Below are positions 23,391-32,093 of a DNA stretch of 56,327 nt, one piece after another. Source of the stretch: a virus; the IMG/VR virus record IMGVR_UViG_3300027889_000009, positions 1 to 56,327 of that record. One strand, 5' to 3'. The notes beneath the pieces are model-generated. The model was not told the origin of the DNA, made no database searches, and saw only the letters and a list, made by a program, of their open reading frames with translations. The position numbers and the translations under genes are program-made. The stretch's first letter is position 1; each line of letters starts with the position of its first letter.

Positions 23391-23873
23391 TCATATCGAA
23401 ATGCCGTGACGACGCAAATAATCGCCGATGCTGTCCAGCAATTCCCGATCTCCGCTGCCAAAGCCGGTTCGCTTCATCAACTGCTCCAATCTCACCACGG
23501 CAAGACGCAAAAGCATCTGTGGCTCGCAAAGTTGGTTGGCAAGGTCGAATTCGTCAACGGTGCCAAGTCTTTTCTCAGCAAGATACTCGGCATGGTTGCC
23601 ACGGCTCAATTCTTCGTTCACAACACGAATATCGCTTCCCAGGCTAGTAAGTTTCGCCTGAAGGTCGTAAATCTTCTTGAGCACCGCAACATGCAAGCCG
23701 GCCAAGTGTTTGTATTCCTTGTCCGGTATCCGCCTACCATTTCCAAACCGCGTCTTGATGTCCAACTTTTCGCTGCTGGCCTTCGCCAACTCTTCAACCA
23801 GTACAGACTTTTTCTGCTTCAAGGCGATAAGACGTTGCTGCGCCTGCTGACGAACGGATTGTTCCACTTGCAT
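23391..23873 (-). CDS. Coiled-coil protein (160 aa)
   Basis: The first 100 residues are almost continuous coiled coil (QQAQQRLIALKQKKSVLVEE; VLKKIYDLQAKLTSLGSDIR); the C-terminus is a separate small helical region (LLDSIGDYLRRHGISI). It could be a scaffold or regulator. No family recognised. Confidence 0.6.
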   Translation of the reverse strand: MQVEQSVRQQAQQRLIALKQKKSVLVEELAKASSEKLDIKTRFGNGRRIPDKEYKHLAGLHVAVLKKIYDLQAKLTSLGSDIRVVNEELSRGNHAEYLAEKRLGTVDEFDLANQLCEPQMLLRLAVVRLEQLMKRTGFGSGDRELLDSIGDYLRRHGISI

Positions 23874-23929
23874 AATTGGTCCGCTGGTTTAGCAGCGTCT
23901 CCTTTTGTTTTACCATCAACGCCAATTGT

Positions 23930-24136
23930 TCACGCTAACGGTGTCCCGCATTTTCTGCAAGTCTTTCCTTCCATATTCCCCTTCAGAAAGACGTGTTTGC
24001 CGCATCCGTGGCACCGTTTCCAACATCCTTCCTTCAGTACTTCGGACCAATGCTTGTACTTCTTGCGAGTTTCCCTTGCTTCATTCTTGCGCTCCTGAAT
24101 TTTCTTTCGCATATTTCCCATGTCATATGTCTCCAT
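23930..24136 (-). CDS. Zn-ribbon protein (68 aa)
   Basis: A basic N-terminal helix (RKKIQERKNEARETRKKYKH) is followed by CHGCGKHVFLKGNMEGKTCR and CGTPLA, a CxxC-x14-CxxC ribbon. It may bind nucleic acid. Its start codon marks the left edge of the large non-coding region. Confidence 0.65.
   Translation of the reverse strand: METYDMGNMRKKIQERKNEARETRKKYKHWSEVLKEGCWKRCHGCGKHVFLKGNMEGKTCRKCGTPLA
24087..24115 (+). promoter_or_regulatory. Possible promoter of the large structured RNA
   Basis: TTGCGC (24087-24092), 17-nt spacer and CATATT (24110-24115) lie inside the 5' part of the opposing gene, pointing into the structured region. The match is moderate; no better candidate is visible. Confidence 0.35.
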
Positions 24137-24139
24137 AAA

Positions 24140-24731
24140 ACGCTATGGCGGTACGCTGGGAATTCCCTGCTAACCAACGTAGTCGGTTTCGCAGGGTTTA
24201 CGCTGGGCTACGCCATCTGGACTGTCAGGGGTGTTGCACGGAGTCGGCGAATCCCGGAACAAGAGTTTTTATTTGTTGGTGCCAGATAGGACTGGCTGCC
24301 CGGACCACGACGTATTCCCGTTGCTGGATCACACTACCAGCCCGTTGCATGGGAAACCGTCCGAAGACGGAACGCTATTTAGGATTCGCACCATACGCGG
24401 CACGCTTGGTAATGGGCGTGCCTTCCGGCTACCGGACCTTGCGCGGCAGCCCCCATGTGACCCGGTTACTTTTTGCTCAACGGAGAAAGAGCCGGGGAAG
24501 ATACCGTGGCGGGAACGCCCCGCCGATGGCGGTCGGTCTTGGGATTACACGGTGTCCGTTATGCGAGTAATGTCCGCGCGGATGCCCGTGCTGGAAAAGA
24601 AGTGAAAGAAAAGATGTGATGGGGTTGAATACGGCGACAGTGCTTGGTATAAAACCCCTGACTGAATCTTTTCTTTCGGCCCCGTGGTCTACCAAATAAC
24701 AGTTTGGCCCGACTGCGGGGCCTTTTCTTTT
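24140..24731 (+). ncRNA. Candidate large structured non-coding RNA (~590 nt)
   Basis: No frame here looks coding, but the plus strand is full of perfect or near-perfect stems in order: ATGGCG/CGCCAT enclosing CCCTGC/GCAGGG and AACC/GGTT; AACAA/TTGTT; GCCAG/CTGGC; GCTGG/CCAGC; CCGTC-CGAA-GACGG; GGCACGC/GCGTGCC; GGCGGG/CCCGCC; a 12-bp stem GAAAGAAAAGAT (24604-24615) with 24666-24677 enclosing GGGGTT/AACCCC. It ends in a terminator. Size and ornate folding recall phage RNAs such as GOLLD and ROOL, but I cannot show homology by sequence. Confidence 0.65.
24678..24731 (+). terminator. Terminator of the structured RNA
   Basis: GGCCCCG (24678-24684) pairs with CGGGGCC (24716-24722), followed at once by TTTTCTTTT. 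The loop carries its own small stem CCAAA/TTTGG. Orientation is plus, with no plus-strand gene upstream other than the structured region. Confidence 0.75.
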
Positions 24732-24803
24732 GCCACGTCGATTTTGTATCATCCCGCAACGTCGCGGTCAACCACAAAACGGTAAGGAAATGGCAGCTAC
24801 CGT

Positions 24804-25331
24804 TTACGCCTGCCATCTGCCTTTGCCGCAATGTTTTGGTGGCGCCCCCGTGCGTTCCCTGTGTCGTGCCAGTCGCGTGCAAATCGTCCCGGCAGTCGTG
24901 CCGTATATCTTGGCCAGTTCGTCAATGGACGTTCCAGACATAAATGATTCATAAATAAGGCAGTTGCGTCTTGCGACTTCTCGATCGCGTGGTTTGTGCT
25001 TGGCGTATGTGATGCCGTGCTTGGCGCATGCCTTCCTGACGGATATGACACTGACGTGCAGGCGAGCGCACACGGATGCGATGCTCTCGACACCGCTCTC
25101 CAGTCCGGCCAACTCGCTCAGCGGTATGACAGGTGGAACCACTCGGCAGATGTGTTTTCTAGGCGTGAACCCGGTGCGTCTGGCTTCATCGTGGACGATT
25201 TGGTGTATCCGTTGCCTGCTCATACCGTGGCGGCGTCCTAGTTCGCCGTCGCTGACCCCAGCCTGATAATCGCGGACTATTTCGTTGTTGCGTGAGCTGA
25301 CGTCGGCACACTGCTTCGATGGCTTTCTCAT
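24804..25331 (-). CDS. Double helix-turn-helix DNA-binding protein (175 aa)
   Basis: The start at ATG 25331 is chosen because the -10 box ends only 6 nt upstream; ATG 25352 lies inside the promoter. The protein has an N-terminal HTH (DGELGRRHGMSRQRIHQIVH), a middle helical region (ASVCARLHVSVISVRKACAK, a second HTH-like unit) and a C-terminal HTH (TSIDELAKIYGTTAGTICTR). This resembles sigma-region-4 or resolvase-type HTHs without a catalytic domain. It is probably an autoregulator. Confidence 0.7.
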   Translation of the reverse strand: MRKPSKQCADVSSRNNEIVRDYQAGVSDGELGRRHGMSRQRIHQIVHDEARRTGFTPRKHICRVVPPVIPLSELAGLESGVESIASVCARLHVSVISVRKACAKHGITYAKHKPRDREVARRNCLIYESFMSGTSIDELAKIYGTTAGTICTRLARHRERTGAPPKHCGKGRWQA

Positions 25332-25337
25332 GCACTT

Positions 25338-25366
25338 ATTGTATCTTGACATCAACTAACGTCAAG
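25338..25366 (-). promoter_or_regulatory. Promoter overlapped by inverted-repeat operator
   Basis: On the minus strand TTGACG (25365-25360), 16-nt spacer and TACAAT (25343-25338). Inverted repeat CTTGAC/GTCAAG (25345-25350 and 25361-25366) spans the -35 and spacer. The mRNA would begin at the ATG (leaderless). The layout suggests repression by the encoded HTH protein. Confidence 0.7.
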
Positions 25367-25585
25367 TGGTATACGCGCCGATATCGGCGGCCGTCCGCGC
25401 TTTCCAGGCTGCCACCGTGGACCACCGCGCACGGCCATTATCCGCTCCCGTGCCTTCACCTGGCACGGCTTGCACAGGGACCGCTTGATGTTTTTCCGTG
25501 GCTTTCCGCACTGGGGGCAGCAACCGACGACGGTTTTATTCAGTTGCCACTTTCGCTGGCGAGTTTGTGGCATGTTGTTCACCAT
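25352..25585 (-). CDS. Zn-ribbon protein (77 aa)
   Basis: Start at ATG 25585 (MVNNMPQTRQRKW) with GGAAT upstream. VVGCCPQCGKPRKNIKRSLC then KPCQVKARERI gives a CxxC-x10-CxxC ribbon; the tail is very basic and Pro/Gly-rich. Its 3' end contains the promoter of the next gene. Confidence 0.6.
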   Translation of the reverse strand: MVNNMPQTRQRKWQLNKTVVGCCPQCGKPRKNIKRSLCKPCQVKARERIMAVRGGPRWQPGKRGRPPISARIPLDVS

Positions 25586-25719
25586 TGCCCATTCCAAAAT
25601 TGTGGTGTATCGTTCCTGCCTGCGATGCTGGTCCAGTGCAGGGCCAGCAACTCGCACAGACCGATGGCAGCGCCGAGCGCTACGGTCACCGCAAACAGAA
25701 CGAAGAAGACCTGCTTCAC
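25579..25719 (-). CDS. Small membrane or exported peptide (46 aa)
   Basis: GTG 25719 follows GGGGGTGAT. The product MKQVFFVLFAVTVALGAAIG has a hydrophobic helix, then LCELLALHWTSIAGRNDTPQ. It overlaps the next gene by 7 nt and follows the tail protein stop by 1 nt. Function unknown. Confidence 0.55.
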   Translation of the reverse strand: MKQVFFVLFAVTVALGAAIGLCELLALHWTSIAGRNDTPQFWNGQW

Positions 25720-25720
25720 A

Positions 25721-27544
25721 TCACCCCCACTGCTCGATGAGTCCGTTGATTATCGTGAGCGTGTCGGCCGCGTTGGCCACGTCCCACGTCAAGGTGACCT
25801 TCAGGACATTGCTGCTGGTATGCGTGAACGTGGCAGACTCGAACTCCAGCGCCGTACCGACCATTCCGTCCTTGCTGGCGTTGTCGTACTGGAGCCAACC
25901 GCCACCACCGATTGTATACACCCCGCCGCTGACAGATACGGTCAGCATCGCGTCAATTGTCCAGTTCGCCCCGGTGAGTGAGCCGGCAGGCGTGATGTCT
26001 CCACTGGTCGTCAGTACACTGCCAGCGAAGTACAGGTTGAACGTGAAGCCGGTGGTTCCGCTGTTATCGGTGCCGAACGAACCCCCCAGGTGGATCTTGA
26101 ACGCGGTGCGGTTGCTGGTGGTGCTCGCTCCGCTGGTGCCGGTAATCAGGGTGATCTCGGTGACGGTGTTGGCGACGGTTATGGGCACGCCTATGGCGGC
26201 GAAGATGACGGGGCCACTGCCACCGCCGCTTGTCGTCGTCAACGTCTGCACAACCCAGTTGGCTGAGTCTTGCTTGGAAACCAGCCAGCAGTTGTACACC
26301 GTCGTCGTTGTGATGCTGGCGTTTACCCCGTTGATTTTGTCGGTGCCGTTCGGGGCAAGAGTCAGCGTGTTGCCACCCTTAACCAACTGGATCAGATATG
26401 TAGTGCCGCTTTGTGCGGATTCTGCTCCGACGAATTGCTCACTGGCGGCGGGCAAATTGACCGTGACGGCATTGCTAGACGTATCCACAAACAGTTCGCA
26501 ATCGTAAACTGTGCTGAGCGTATAGGAAGAAGATGAAGTGCTTAATGCTCCAAGCGTCAGACCGTAACTATTGAAACAGCCAGTAATCGTTACATTCCCT
26601 TGGCTATAAATCTCCATACATGATTTTTGCGCACCGTCAACCTGAGACAGTATCTGATATATTCCTTGCAGGCTGCTACCAACCATCCCGCCGCTCACTG
26701 TGCCGATAAAGTCGCATTGCCGCGACCTGCTGGCAACTCCCGAATCGAAGGCATTGCCGTGCATTCGCCACTGTGGAGATGGTTGCGGCGTACCAATGCC
26801 TGACGACGTAGTGTAATTGGCAAGGACGAGACCGTCTCTTCCCCCACCGAACGCAACGCCGATGTTCTGTATAACAATGGTTTTGGTGCTGTTTATGGTC
26901 CACTTGCTAACGCCGTCAGTTTCTAGGACAACATCGCTAAATGGAGCATCTAGTATCACCCAGGGAATCGTTGTGTTGTTGAGCGTGTCCGCACCGGCTG
27001 GCGCCACAGAAATGTAGTTGGTGCTATAGCACTGGCCGGATTCGTCGATGATTCTCAGTTGCTGGCCATTCTTGCAAGATGCCGCCGCTGGGAGCGTGAC
27101 TGTGCGAGCGTTTGAAATGGCTATGTAAGCGACGATGATGTCGGTTGCGAGCGCAGTGTAGTTCGTGTCGTTGACGGGAACGCGGCCGGCGCAGCAACCC
27201 GTGGTGGTACTGGTGAATCCGGACGGAGCCAGGAACTCGTAGCACAGCTGATACCCGATACTCGCCCGCACCTTCATCTCGACGTAGCACGGCACGGTGA
27301 CCAGGGTGTTGTTGATTTCCAACCCAGGTTGGACGTAGGGGAACACCGAACCGATGCCGTAGCGCTGCGGGGATGCTGGTATGAACGTGCCCGTACCGGG
27401 GTTGACGGCCACTTCCTGCCAGTCGTACAACCAGATACCAACGAAATCGCCGTCGCCCATCGTGACGTTGGTGAGTTGCGCATTGAAGACGTCGTTGAGC
27501 CACGCCGGACCAGATGGTTGTTCGTCGAATGGGTCATCTGCCAT
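25721..27544 (-). CDS. Distal tail / receptor-binding protein (607 aa)
   Basis: ATG 27544 (MADDPFDEQPSGPAWL). The protein is largely beta-structure with Thr/Ser/Gly-rich motifs, including VTLPAAASCKNGQQLRIIDE and TYLIQLVKGGNTLTLAPNGT, repeated head modules seen in phage tail fibre and capsid-spike proteins (an 'ordered solvent/peak' type pattern around ATDIIVAYIAISNARTV). It is the last gene of the tail cluster, where adhesins usually sit. Confidence 0.65.
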   Translation of the reverse strand: MADDPFDEQPSGPAWLNDVFNAQLTNVTMGDGDFVGIWLYDWQEVAVNPGTGTFIPASPQRYGIGSVFPYVQPGLEINNTLVTVPCYVEMKVRASIGYQLCYEFLAPSGFTSTTTGCCAGRVPVNDTNYTALATDIIVAYIAISNARTVTLPAAASCKNGQQLRIIDESGQCYSTNYISVAPAGADTLNNTTIPWVILDAPFSDVVLETDGVSKWTINSTKTIVIQNIGVAFGGGRDGLVLANYTTSSGIGTPQPSPQWRMHGNAFDSGVASRSRQCDFIGTVSGGMVGSSLQGIYQILSQVDGAQKSCMEIYSQGNVTITGCFNSYGLTLGALSTSSSSYTLSTVYDCELFVDTSSNAVTVNLPAASEQFVGAESAQSGTTYLIQLVKGGNTLTLAPNGTDKINGVNASITTTTVYNCWLVSKQDSANWVVQTLTTTSGGGSGPVIFAAIGVPITVANTVTEITLITGTSGASTTSNRTAFKIHLGGSFGTDNSGTTGFTFNLYFAGSVLTTSGDITPAGSLTGANWTIDAMLTVSVSGGVYTIGGGGWLQYDNASKDGMVGTALEFESATFTHTSSNVLKVTLTWDVANAADTLTIINGLIEQWG

Positions 27545-27559
27545 GCTTTTCACGCTGTT

Positions 27560-29065
27560 TTAGAACGGAAATCGCGTATAGGTGGGGTCTTGAAATAGGA
27601 GAGCGAAAGGCGCACTCAACCACTTGGGATATTGCCCACTGATGCCTTGCTGGACACCGTAGAAATTTGCGTCCGAGCTGGAGTAGTGAAAGGCCCTATC
27701 CCCATACCACGGTTGCAGGTTATGGCCAACGGCGATCCAGTTCTTGTTGTTGGGATTGGGGAATGGTCCGATGTCGCCCGTGCCAACGCGGTAAGTGAGC
27801 AGGAACGTGAACTCGATGTTGCACAGAAGGTCAGGCAATGCCACGGGGTTATTACTGCCGCCTGGGGGTGCCTGGAATAGCCGCGTCTGCACCACGGGCG
27901 GCGTGAACTTCTTAGGGTTGAATCCAAGATACAGCAGCTGTCCCGGTTGCCAGTTGTACCACGACATCTGGTTGATGCGGCCCAGCATCCGCGTGATGTA
28001 GCTGTTGGGGTCGGTGATGAAGCGGTATGGCACGGCGTACCAGTTGAACTTCAAAATCTGGTTGGGCAGGAACAACCGCGGCGAATCCTGGAATATCAGT
28101 GGGGTGTACGCTGGCCCGATGGTGACGATTGGCGGCGTCGTGTAACCGCTGCCGCCGGTGATGACAGTGATGGCGGTTATCTGCCCGTTGGCACCTACTG
28201 TAGCCTGCGCCGTGGCTCCGCTGCCTGGACCACTTGAAGCTGGCGTTATGCGTACAGCTGGCGGTGACGTATAGCCTGCGCCGGGCAGACCAATGGTGAT
28301 GCCGCCTGGGACCGTCACCGATGTTCCCGTCAGTGCTGCTGTTGCCGTCGCCCCTGCGCCGTTACCGCCGCTTGTGCCGGGAACCTGGAACAAATCTCCG
28401 TTATTGTTCCTGAACTTCATCTGCCCTTGCTGGGCAATCACGTTGTCATCCTTGGGGATGATGTCGAAGTCGGTGTAGCGAATCCATTCTGCCGCGAAGT
28501 CGTTGGAACTGTAGGCGTTGCCGTTGACGTCGTAGTACAGACCCCTTGAGCCGTCTGCGGCGACTGGAGCGTCGTACCAGATTGACTCGTTGGCAAGGAT
28601 GGGGAAGGTTCGCGGCATGAACTCGACCGTCACCTGCCAGTTGGGATACATGGCAAAGAACGGTTGCGTGGCAGCTGTGAGCGGGTTATTTGGTGTTACA
28701 GCAGCGTTGTGATTTTTGGTCGGTTGCCCAATTCCCTTGAATCCCTGGATGGTTGCCGCGTAATAGTAGTTCAGTTGGGCATCCTGAAGCGGCAGCGACC
28801 GTGGTATTGGTCCGCCTACGGTGGTAGGCAGTAGTGCTGGATTAAACCAGCTTGGCTGGCTGGAACTTGTCGTTCCCAGGATGTCGGTGATGACGGGCAG
28901 CACGTCGGAAGGAGTAAGTGGATTAGGTGGTCCGAAAGAGCCTGGACCATTGTACGGTCCAGTGCCGACGAGCAAGTTACGCACCACCTTGCCGCTCTCG
29001 ATGCTGCAACCGATGCTGCTTGGAGATATGCTATCGGTCATCTCGTAGTAGGTGTACGTCGGCAT
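27560..29065 (-). CDS. Tail-tip structural protein (501 aa)
   Basis: Start ATG 29065 (MPTYTYYEMTDSISPSS); the longer frame overlaps the tape measure gene. Between residues ~290 and 365 there are two copies of a GAGYTSPPAVRITPAS / GSGYTTPPIVTIGPAY beta-repeat, common in phage tail proteins. The rest has no recognised domain. Position directly after tape measure suggests a distal tail or baseplate component. Confidence 0.65.
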   Translation of the reverse strand: MPTYTYYEMTDSISPSSIGCSIESGKVVRNLLVGTGPYNGPGSFGPPNPLTPSDVLPVITDILGTTSSSQPSWFNPALLPTTVGGPIPRSLPLQDAQLNYYYAATIQGFKGIGQPTKNHNAAVTPNNPLTAATQPFFAMYPNWQVTVEFMPRTFPILANESIWYDAPVAADGSRGLYYDVNGNAYSSNDFAAEWIRYTDFDIIPKDDNVIAQQGQMKFRNNNGDLFQVPGTSGGNGAGATATAALTGTSVTVPGGITIGLPGAGYTSPPAVRITPASSGPGSGATAQATVGANGQITAITVITGGSGYTTPPIVTIGPAYTPLIFQDSPRLFLPNQILKFNWYAVPYRFITDPNSYITRMLGRINQMSWYNWQPGQLLYLGFNPKKFTPPVVQTRLFQAPPGGSNNPVALPDLLCNIEFTFLLTYRVGTGDIGPFPNPNNKNWIAVGHNLQPWYGDRAFHYSSSDANFYGVQQGISGQYPKWLSAPFALLFQDPTYTRFPF

Positions 29066-29069
29066 TGTT

Positions 29070-30410
29070 CTACTGCTGACCAAAATTGCCAAAAAGACCA
29101 GTGGCGCGAAGTATTGACGCTCCAACTCTTGCCGTGATGCTTGTGGCCTGCGCTGGTGTTGGTATGCCAGCGGCATTGGCGACTGTTTGAATTGCACCTG
29201 GCCTATTGTTATTGTCTCTCTGGATATCCCTGAGCGCTTGCAGTATGTCGGCAAGGAAGTCGTTGGTCTCCTTCACGCCGCCAGCGCCAGCGACGAATGA
29301 CGCCGTGGTGACGTCCTTGGCTATCTGCTCGAAGGATGCGATTCGGGAGTTAGTGGGTGCCGCCAGTGCTCCGGGTTTGTTTGAGAGCGCGTCGATTAAA
29401 TTCTGGACGATGTTGGGAAAGACCAGCGAAGCGAATCTGGCGACGAACGCCACCATCGTCAGTATCACGCCCTTGAGAGAATCCGAGAACAGTTTAAGGA
29501 CACTGCCAACGGCGCTGATTATCGGCGCGAGAACGGTCTTGAAGACGGCCACCACGGAATCGACCAGTACCTTGACCAGCGCGTTGAACACTTCAATGAG
29601 CGCCGAGAATACCGGCTCCAAAGCAAAGAACAGGTCGATGATTGGTTGCAGTATTCCGTACAGGATATTGAGAGCGCCTGCTAATATCGTGATGATGACG
29701 GTCAGTGGGAGCATGGCGACCTTGAACTGGTCCGCCAGCACTGTCAGGTGGACCATCAGCAGCTGCAATACCGGCGTCAGCAGACCGAAGATGTTGGCCA
29801 GTACCTTGATGACGGACAGAAGCGTGTCGCCCATCAGTTGGGCGAGTTGCTGGACGATGGGGGCCAGCTGCTGCATGACGGGAAGGAGTTGCCCGGACAC
29901 GTTGGCGGCGAGACTGCCGAATACCTGAAAGACGGGCAAGAACGCCACGCCGATGGTGGCGGACAGATTCTGCATCATCTGGTCGAACAGTTGAATGGTG
30001 GCTGGGGACAGCGCCTGGACGAAGGAACGGCTCTTGCTCGCCAGATCTTCAAATGCACCCACCACGGCGCCGACGACGATGGCAACTGGTGCGAGAGCAG
30101 CGCTGAGCGTTGCGAACGCTTCGCCTATGCCAGCGAGTGCGCCGCCTGTCGTACCTGTTGGTGCAGCGGTCACTGATGGGGTTATGACAGCGCCGGCCTT
30201 GTCGATGGCCCCCTGGAGAACCTGTTCCTTGAGTTGGTACTTGCCGGCAATGCCTGTGGCGAGTGCCTTGGCGTAGGCGTTGAAGGCCGATTCGAGCGCC
30301 TTTACGGCGTCGTCGGCCTTCTTCAGGTCTTCCGGGAAGTTCTTGGCTGTGTCGGCAAGATCCTGCGTCAGCGTGTTAATCAGGTTTTGATACGCAAGTA
30401 TCTTGCTCAC
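29070..30410 (-). CDS. Tape measure protein (446 aa)
   Basis: An N-terminal coiled coil (LTQDLADTAKNFPEDLKKAD) leads into long hydrophobic helices (PVLQLLMVHLTVLADQFKVA; LTVIITILAGALNILYGILQ), the signature of tape measure proteins that set tail length and help DNA injection. 446 residues predict a short tail, roughly 65 nm by the usual 0.15 nm per residue. It follows the tail chaperone-like pair. Confidence 0.8.
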   Translation of the reverse strand: MSKILAYQNLINTLTQDLADTAKNFPEDLKKADDAVKALESAFNAYAKALATGIAGKYQLKEQVLQGAIDKAGAVITPSVTAAPTGTTGGALAGIGEAFATLSAALAPVAIVVGAVVGAFEDLASKSRSFVQALSPATIQLFDQMMQNLSATIGVAFLPVFQVFGSLAANVSGQLLPVMQQLAPIVQQLAQLMGDTLLSVIKVLANIFGLLTPVLQLLMVHLTVLADQFKVAMLPLTVIITILAGALNILYGILQPIIDLFFALEPVFSALIEVFNALVKVLVDSVVAVFKTVLAPIISAVGSVLKLFSDSLKGVILTMVAFVARFASLVFPNIVQNLIDALSNKPGALAAPTNSRIASFEQIAKDVTTASFVAGAGGVKETNDFLADILQALRDIQRDNNNRPGAIQTVANAAGIPTPAQATSITARVGASILRATGLFGNFGQQ

Positions 30411-30732
30411 TGTTGGCCCTTATCTTTGCCAGCAACTTTTCCTTGGCTTCCTTGTAGTTGGTCAGCTTGTCCCCAAGCATCCCGTGCAACCGATCCAGCG
30501 ATGCCAGCTGCTTCTCAGGCGTTACCGGCCCATCATCCTGGACTTCATCTTCATCCGGTTCCGCATCGAAGATGCTTATGCCACCGTCCTGATTGCGCTT
30601 GTGGAAGCAGAACTCGAAAATCTGCCTGTCCGTGAGTCGGGCAATCTGGTCGGGGTGCCAGTGGAACTTGTCCATCAGACTGGCGTAGATGGCGCGCCAT
30701 TGGGCCTGCGAGAGTCGCTTGAGTTGCTTCAC
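30376..30732 (-). CDS. Tail assembly chaperone-like protein 2
   Basis: Starts at GTG 30732 overlapping the stop of the preceding gene (GTGA) and ends 35 nt inside the tape measure gene. The helical protein contains LSQAQWRAIYASLMDKFHWH and RLTDRQIFEFCFHKRN. Two small genes between tube and tape measure, the second beginning at the end of the first, is the classic G/GT position; here coupling replaces an evident frameshift. Confidence 0.65.
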   Translation of the reverse strand: MKQLKRLSQAQWRAIYASLMDKFHWHPDQIARLTDRQIFEFCFHKRNQDGGISIFDAEPDEDEVQDDGPVTPEKQLASLDRLHGMLGDKLTNYKEAKEKLLAKIRANSEQDTCVSKPD

Positions 30733-31214
30733 GCCGCTGGGCTTGAGTGCAAGGCCGGCGGCATTGGTGCGTTTGGGACGGTGCTCTCCTTCTTGGTCTC
30801 GATAAGGTCGTGTGTCGGCAGGCTCTCCCTGATGACCTGCCGAATCAGCGGGACGACGTCGGCAGACCGCGCGGCGAACAGCTGAATCGTCTCCATCACG
30901 GTGATGCCGAACACCAGTGAAGACAGCAACAGCACCCCCTGTTCCTTGCCGAGCGCTTCGCGGCCAAACTCGCTTTCGAGTGCGAAGTGGCCCTTGGCGT
31001 ACTGGACGGCCAGTGCATTCAGGCGTTCTTCATACTTCTCTGGGGAGCGGAAGTCCTTGGTAAGGTACTCGGCTTCGAGCGCCTGCCGATACAGGGCCTT
31101 GGCGTAGGCTTCCTTCATGTTCTGGTCGATGAGACTGGCGCAGTACATCCGCCCTTCGTGTGCCAGCGAGAGCGGCGATGCGGAGTTTCCAAGACCGACG
31201 CTTTGGATGCCCAT
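30729..31214 (-). CDS. Tail assembly chaperone-like protein 1
   Basis: The 161-residue protein is helical (KEAYAKALYRQALEAEYLTK; EKYEERLNALAVQYAKGHFA) and lies directly between tail tube and tape measure. It may start at ATG 31214 (MGIQSVGLG). No clear slippery heptamer is visible at its end. Confidence 0.65.
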   Translation of the reverse strand: MGIQSVGLGNSASPLSLAHEGRMYCASLIDQNMKEAYAKALYRQALEAEYLTKDFRSPEKYEERLNALAVQYAKGHFALESEFGREALGKEQGVLLLSSLVFGITVMETIQLFAARSADVVPLIRQVIRESLPTHDLIETKKESTVPNAPMPPALHSSPAA

Positions 31215-31222
31215 TTGTTATC

Positions 31223-31585
31223 TCAGGTGATTGATACGGTGAAGGCGCCGCTGGACTGGACGGTGACGCTGACGCGCGGCGCTCCTTCGATGTCGTTGTC
31301 TGGGTCAAGGCTCTCGATGTAACCGTCAAGGTCAAGTCCGAGCGTGCTTTCCCATCCCAGCGACATGGTGACGAATGCCCCGGATGTCAGCGGCGTCAAG
31401 CCAGCGTTGTACGGACCTTCGATGGTGATGGTGGCGGATTGCAGACCAGCTACCAACTGTTGGAAAGGACTGGTGAAGTTGTTGACCTTGGGCAACGCGG
31501 TCTTCAGGGACGCCTTCCACTTGGCAAGGGTGTAGATTTGCCCGTCGATCGTTATGCTTCCTGTGATACCTGAGAGAAAAGCCAC
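31223..31585 (-). CDS. Major tail tube protein
   Basis: At 120 residues, with TGSITIDGQIYTLAKWKASL, SPFQQLVAGLQSATITIEGP and SVTVQSSGAFTVSI, it has the length and beta-barrel pattern of small tail tube subunits and sits at the expected place before the chaperones and tape measure. ATG 31585. Confidence 0.7.
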   Translation of the reverse strand: MAFLSGITGSITIDGQIYTLAKWKASLKTALPKVNNFTSPFQQLVAGLQSATITIEGPYNAGLTPLTSGAFVTMSLGWESTLGLDLDGYIESLDPDNDIEGAPRVSVTVQSSGAFTVSIT

Positions 31586-31596
31586 CGCACACCCCC

Positions 31597-32091
31597 TTAA
31601 CTCGTCCCGGTCTCAATGGCAGTCACCAGCACAGATACGCGCTGGTCATCGTAGTTGCTGTTTATGTCACTCAGCGGCAGGAACGAGTCAGGCGTCACGT
31701 CCATGTCGATTGCTGCTGGCACCGTTGGCAGTGGCGTTTGATTGCCAATCGTCATCCACTGCGTAAAAGAGTTCCTAATCTGCTGCCGCCACATGCTGTA
31801 TGTTGAAAGATTCCCAACGAAATCATCGTTGTTCGGCGCCACCACGGTCACGTCAATCTTGTAAACAGCCTTCCAACTAGGCGAAATGTTGCCGCCGCCA
31901 AACGCATACCGCTGCCACGTCTCAGGCGACTCATTGGGACTGACCGTAATCTGCCGCGACGGGTCAACTGGTTCTGGTTCCTTCTTGGCCTTCTTTCTGA
32001 GCACCACCGATACCGTCTGGCTGTTCATGGTCAGGCCAAGGTTCGTGACTATCTGCGTCACGGCGTTGAGTATGTCGTTCAGTACCGACAC
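31597..32091 (-). CDS. Tail terminator / completion-like protein (164 aa)
   Basis: GTG 32091 has GGGGAA upstream. The N-terminal helix LNDILNAVTQIVTNLGLTMN and later WRQQIRNSFTQWMTIG are typical of tail terminators that cap the tube at the neck; position between connector genes and tail tube agrees. The fold assignment is an inference from position and length. Confidence 0.55.
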   Translation of the reverse strand: MSVLNDILNAVTQIVTNLGLTMNSQTVSVVLRKKAKKEPEPVDPSRQITVSPNESPETWQRYAFGGGNISPSWKAVYKIDVTVVAPNNDDFVGNLSTYSMWRQQIRNSFTQWMTIGNQTPLPTVPAAIDMDVTPDSFLPLSDINSNYDDQRVSVLVTAIETGTS

Positions 32092-32093
32092 GC

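Noticed and set aside
24145-24605. Open frames of 124-141 codons on the plus strand of the gene-free region
   Set aside because: Sequences are low in sense-like patterns, lack ribosome-binding sites and run through perfect RNA stems.
24140-24731. RNase P RNA or tmRNA
   Set aside because: Conserved cores (P4 elements of RNase P; tRNA-like ends and tag frame of tmRNA) were not found.
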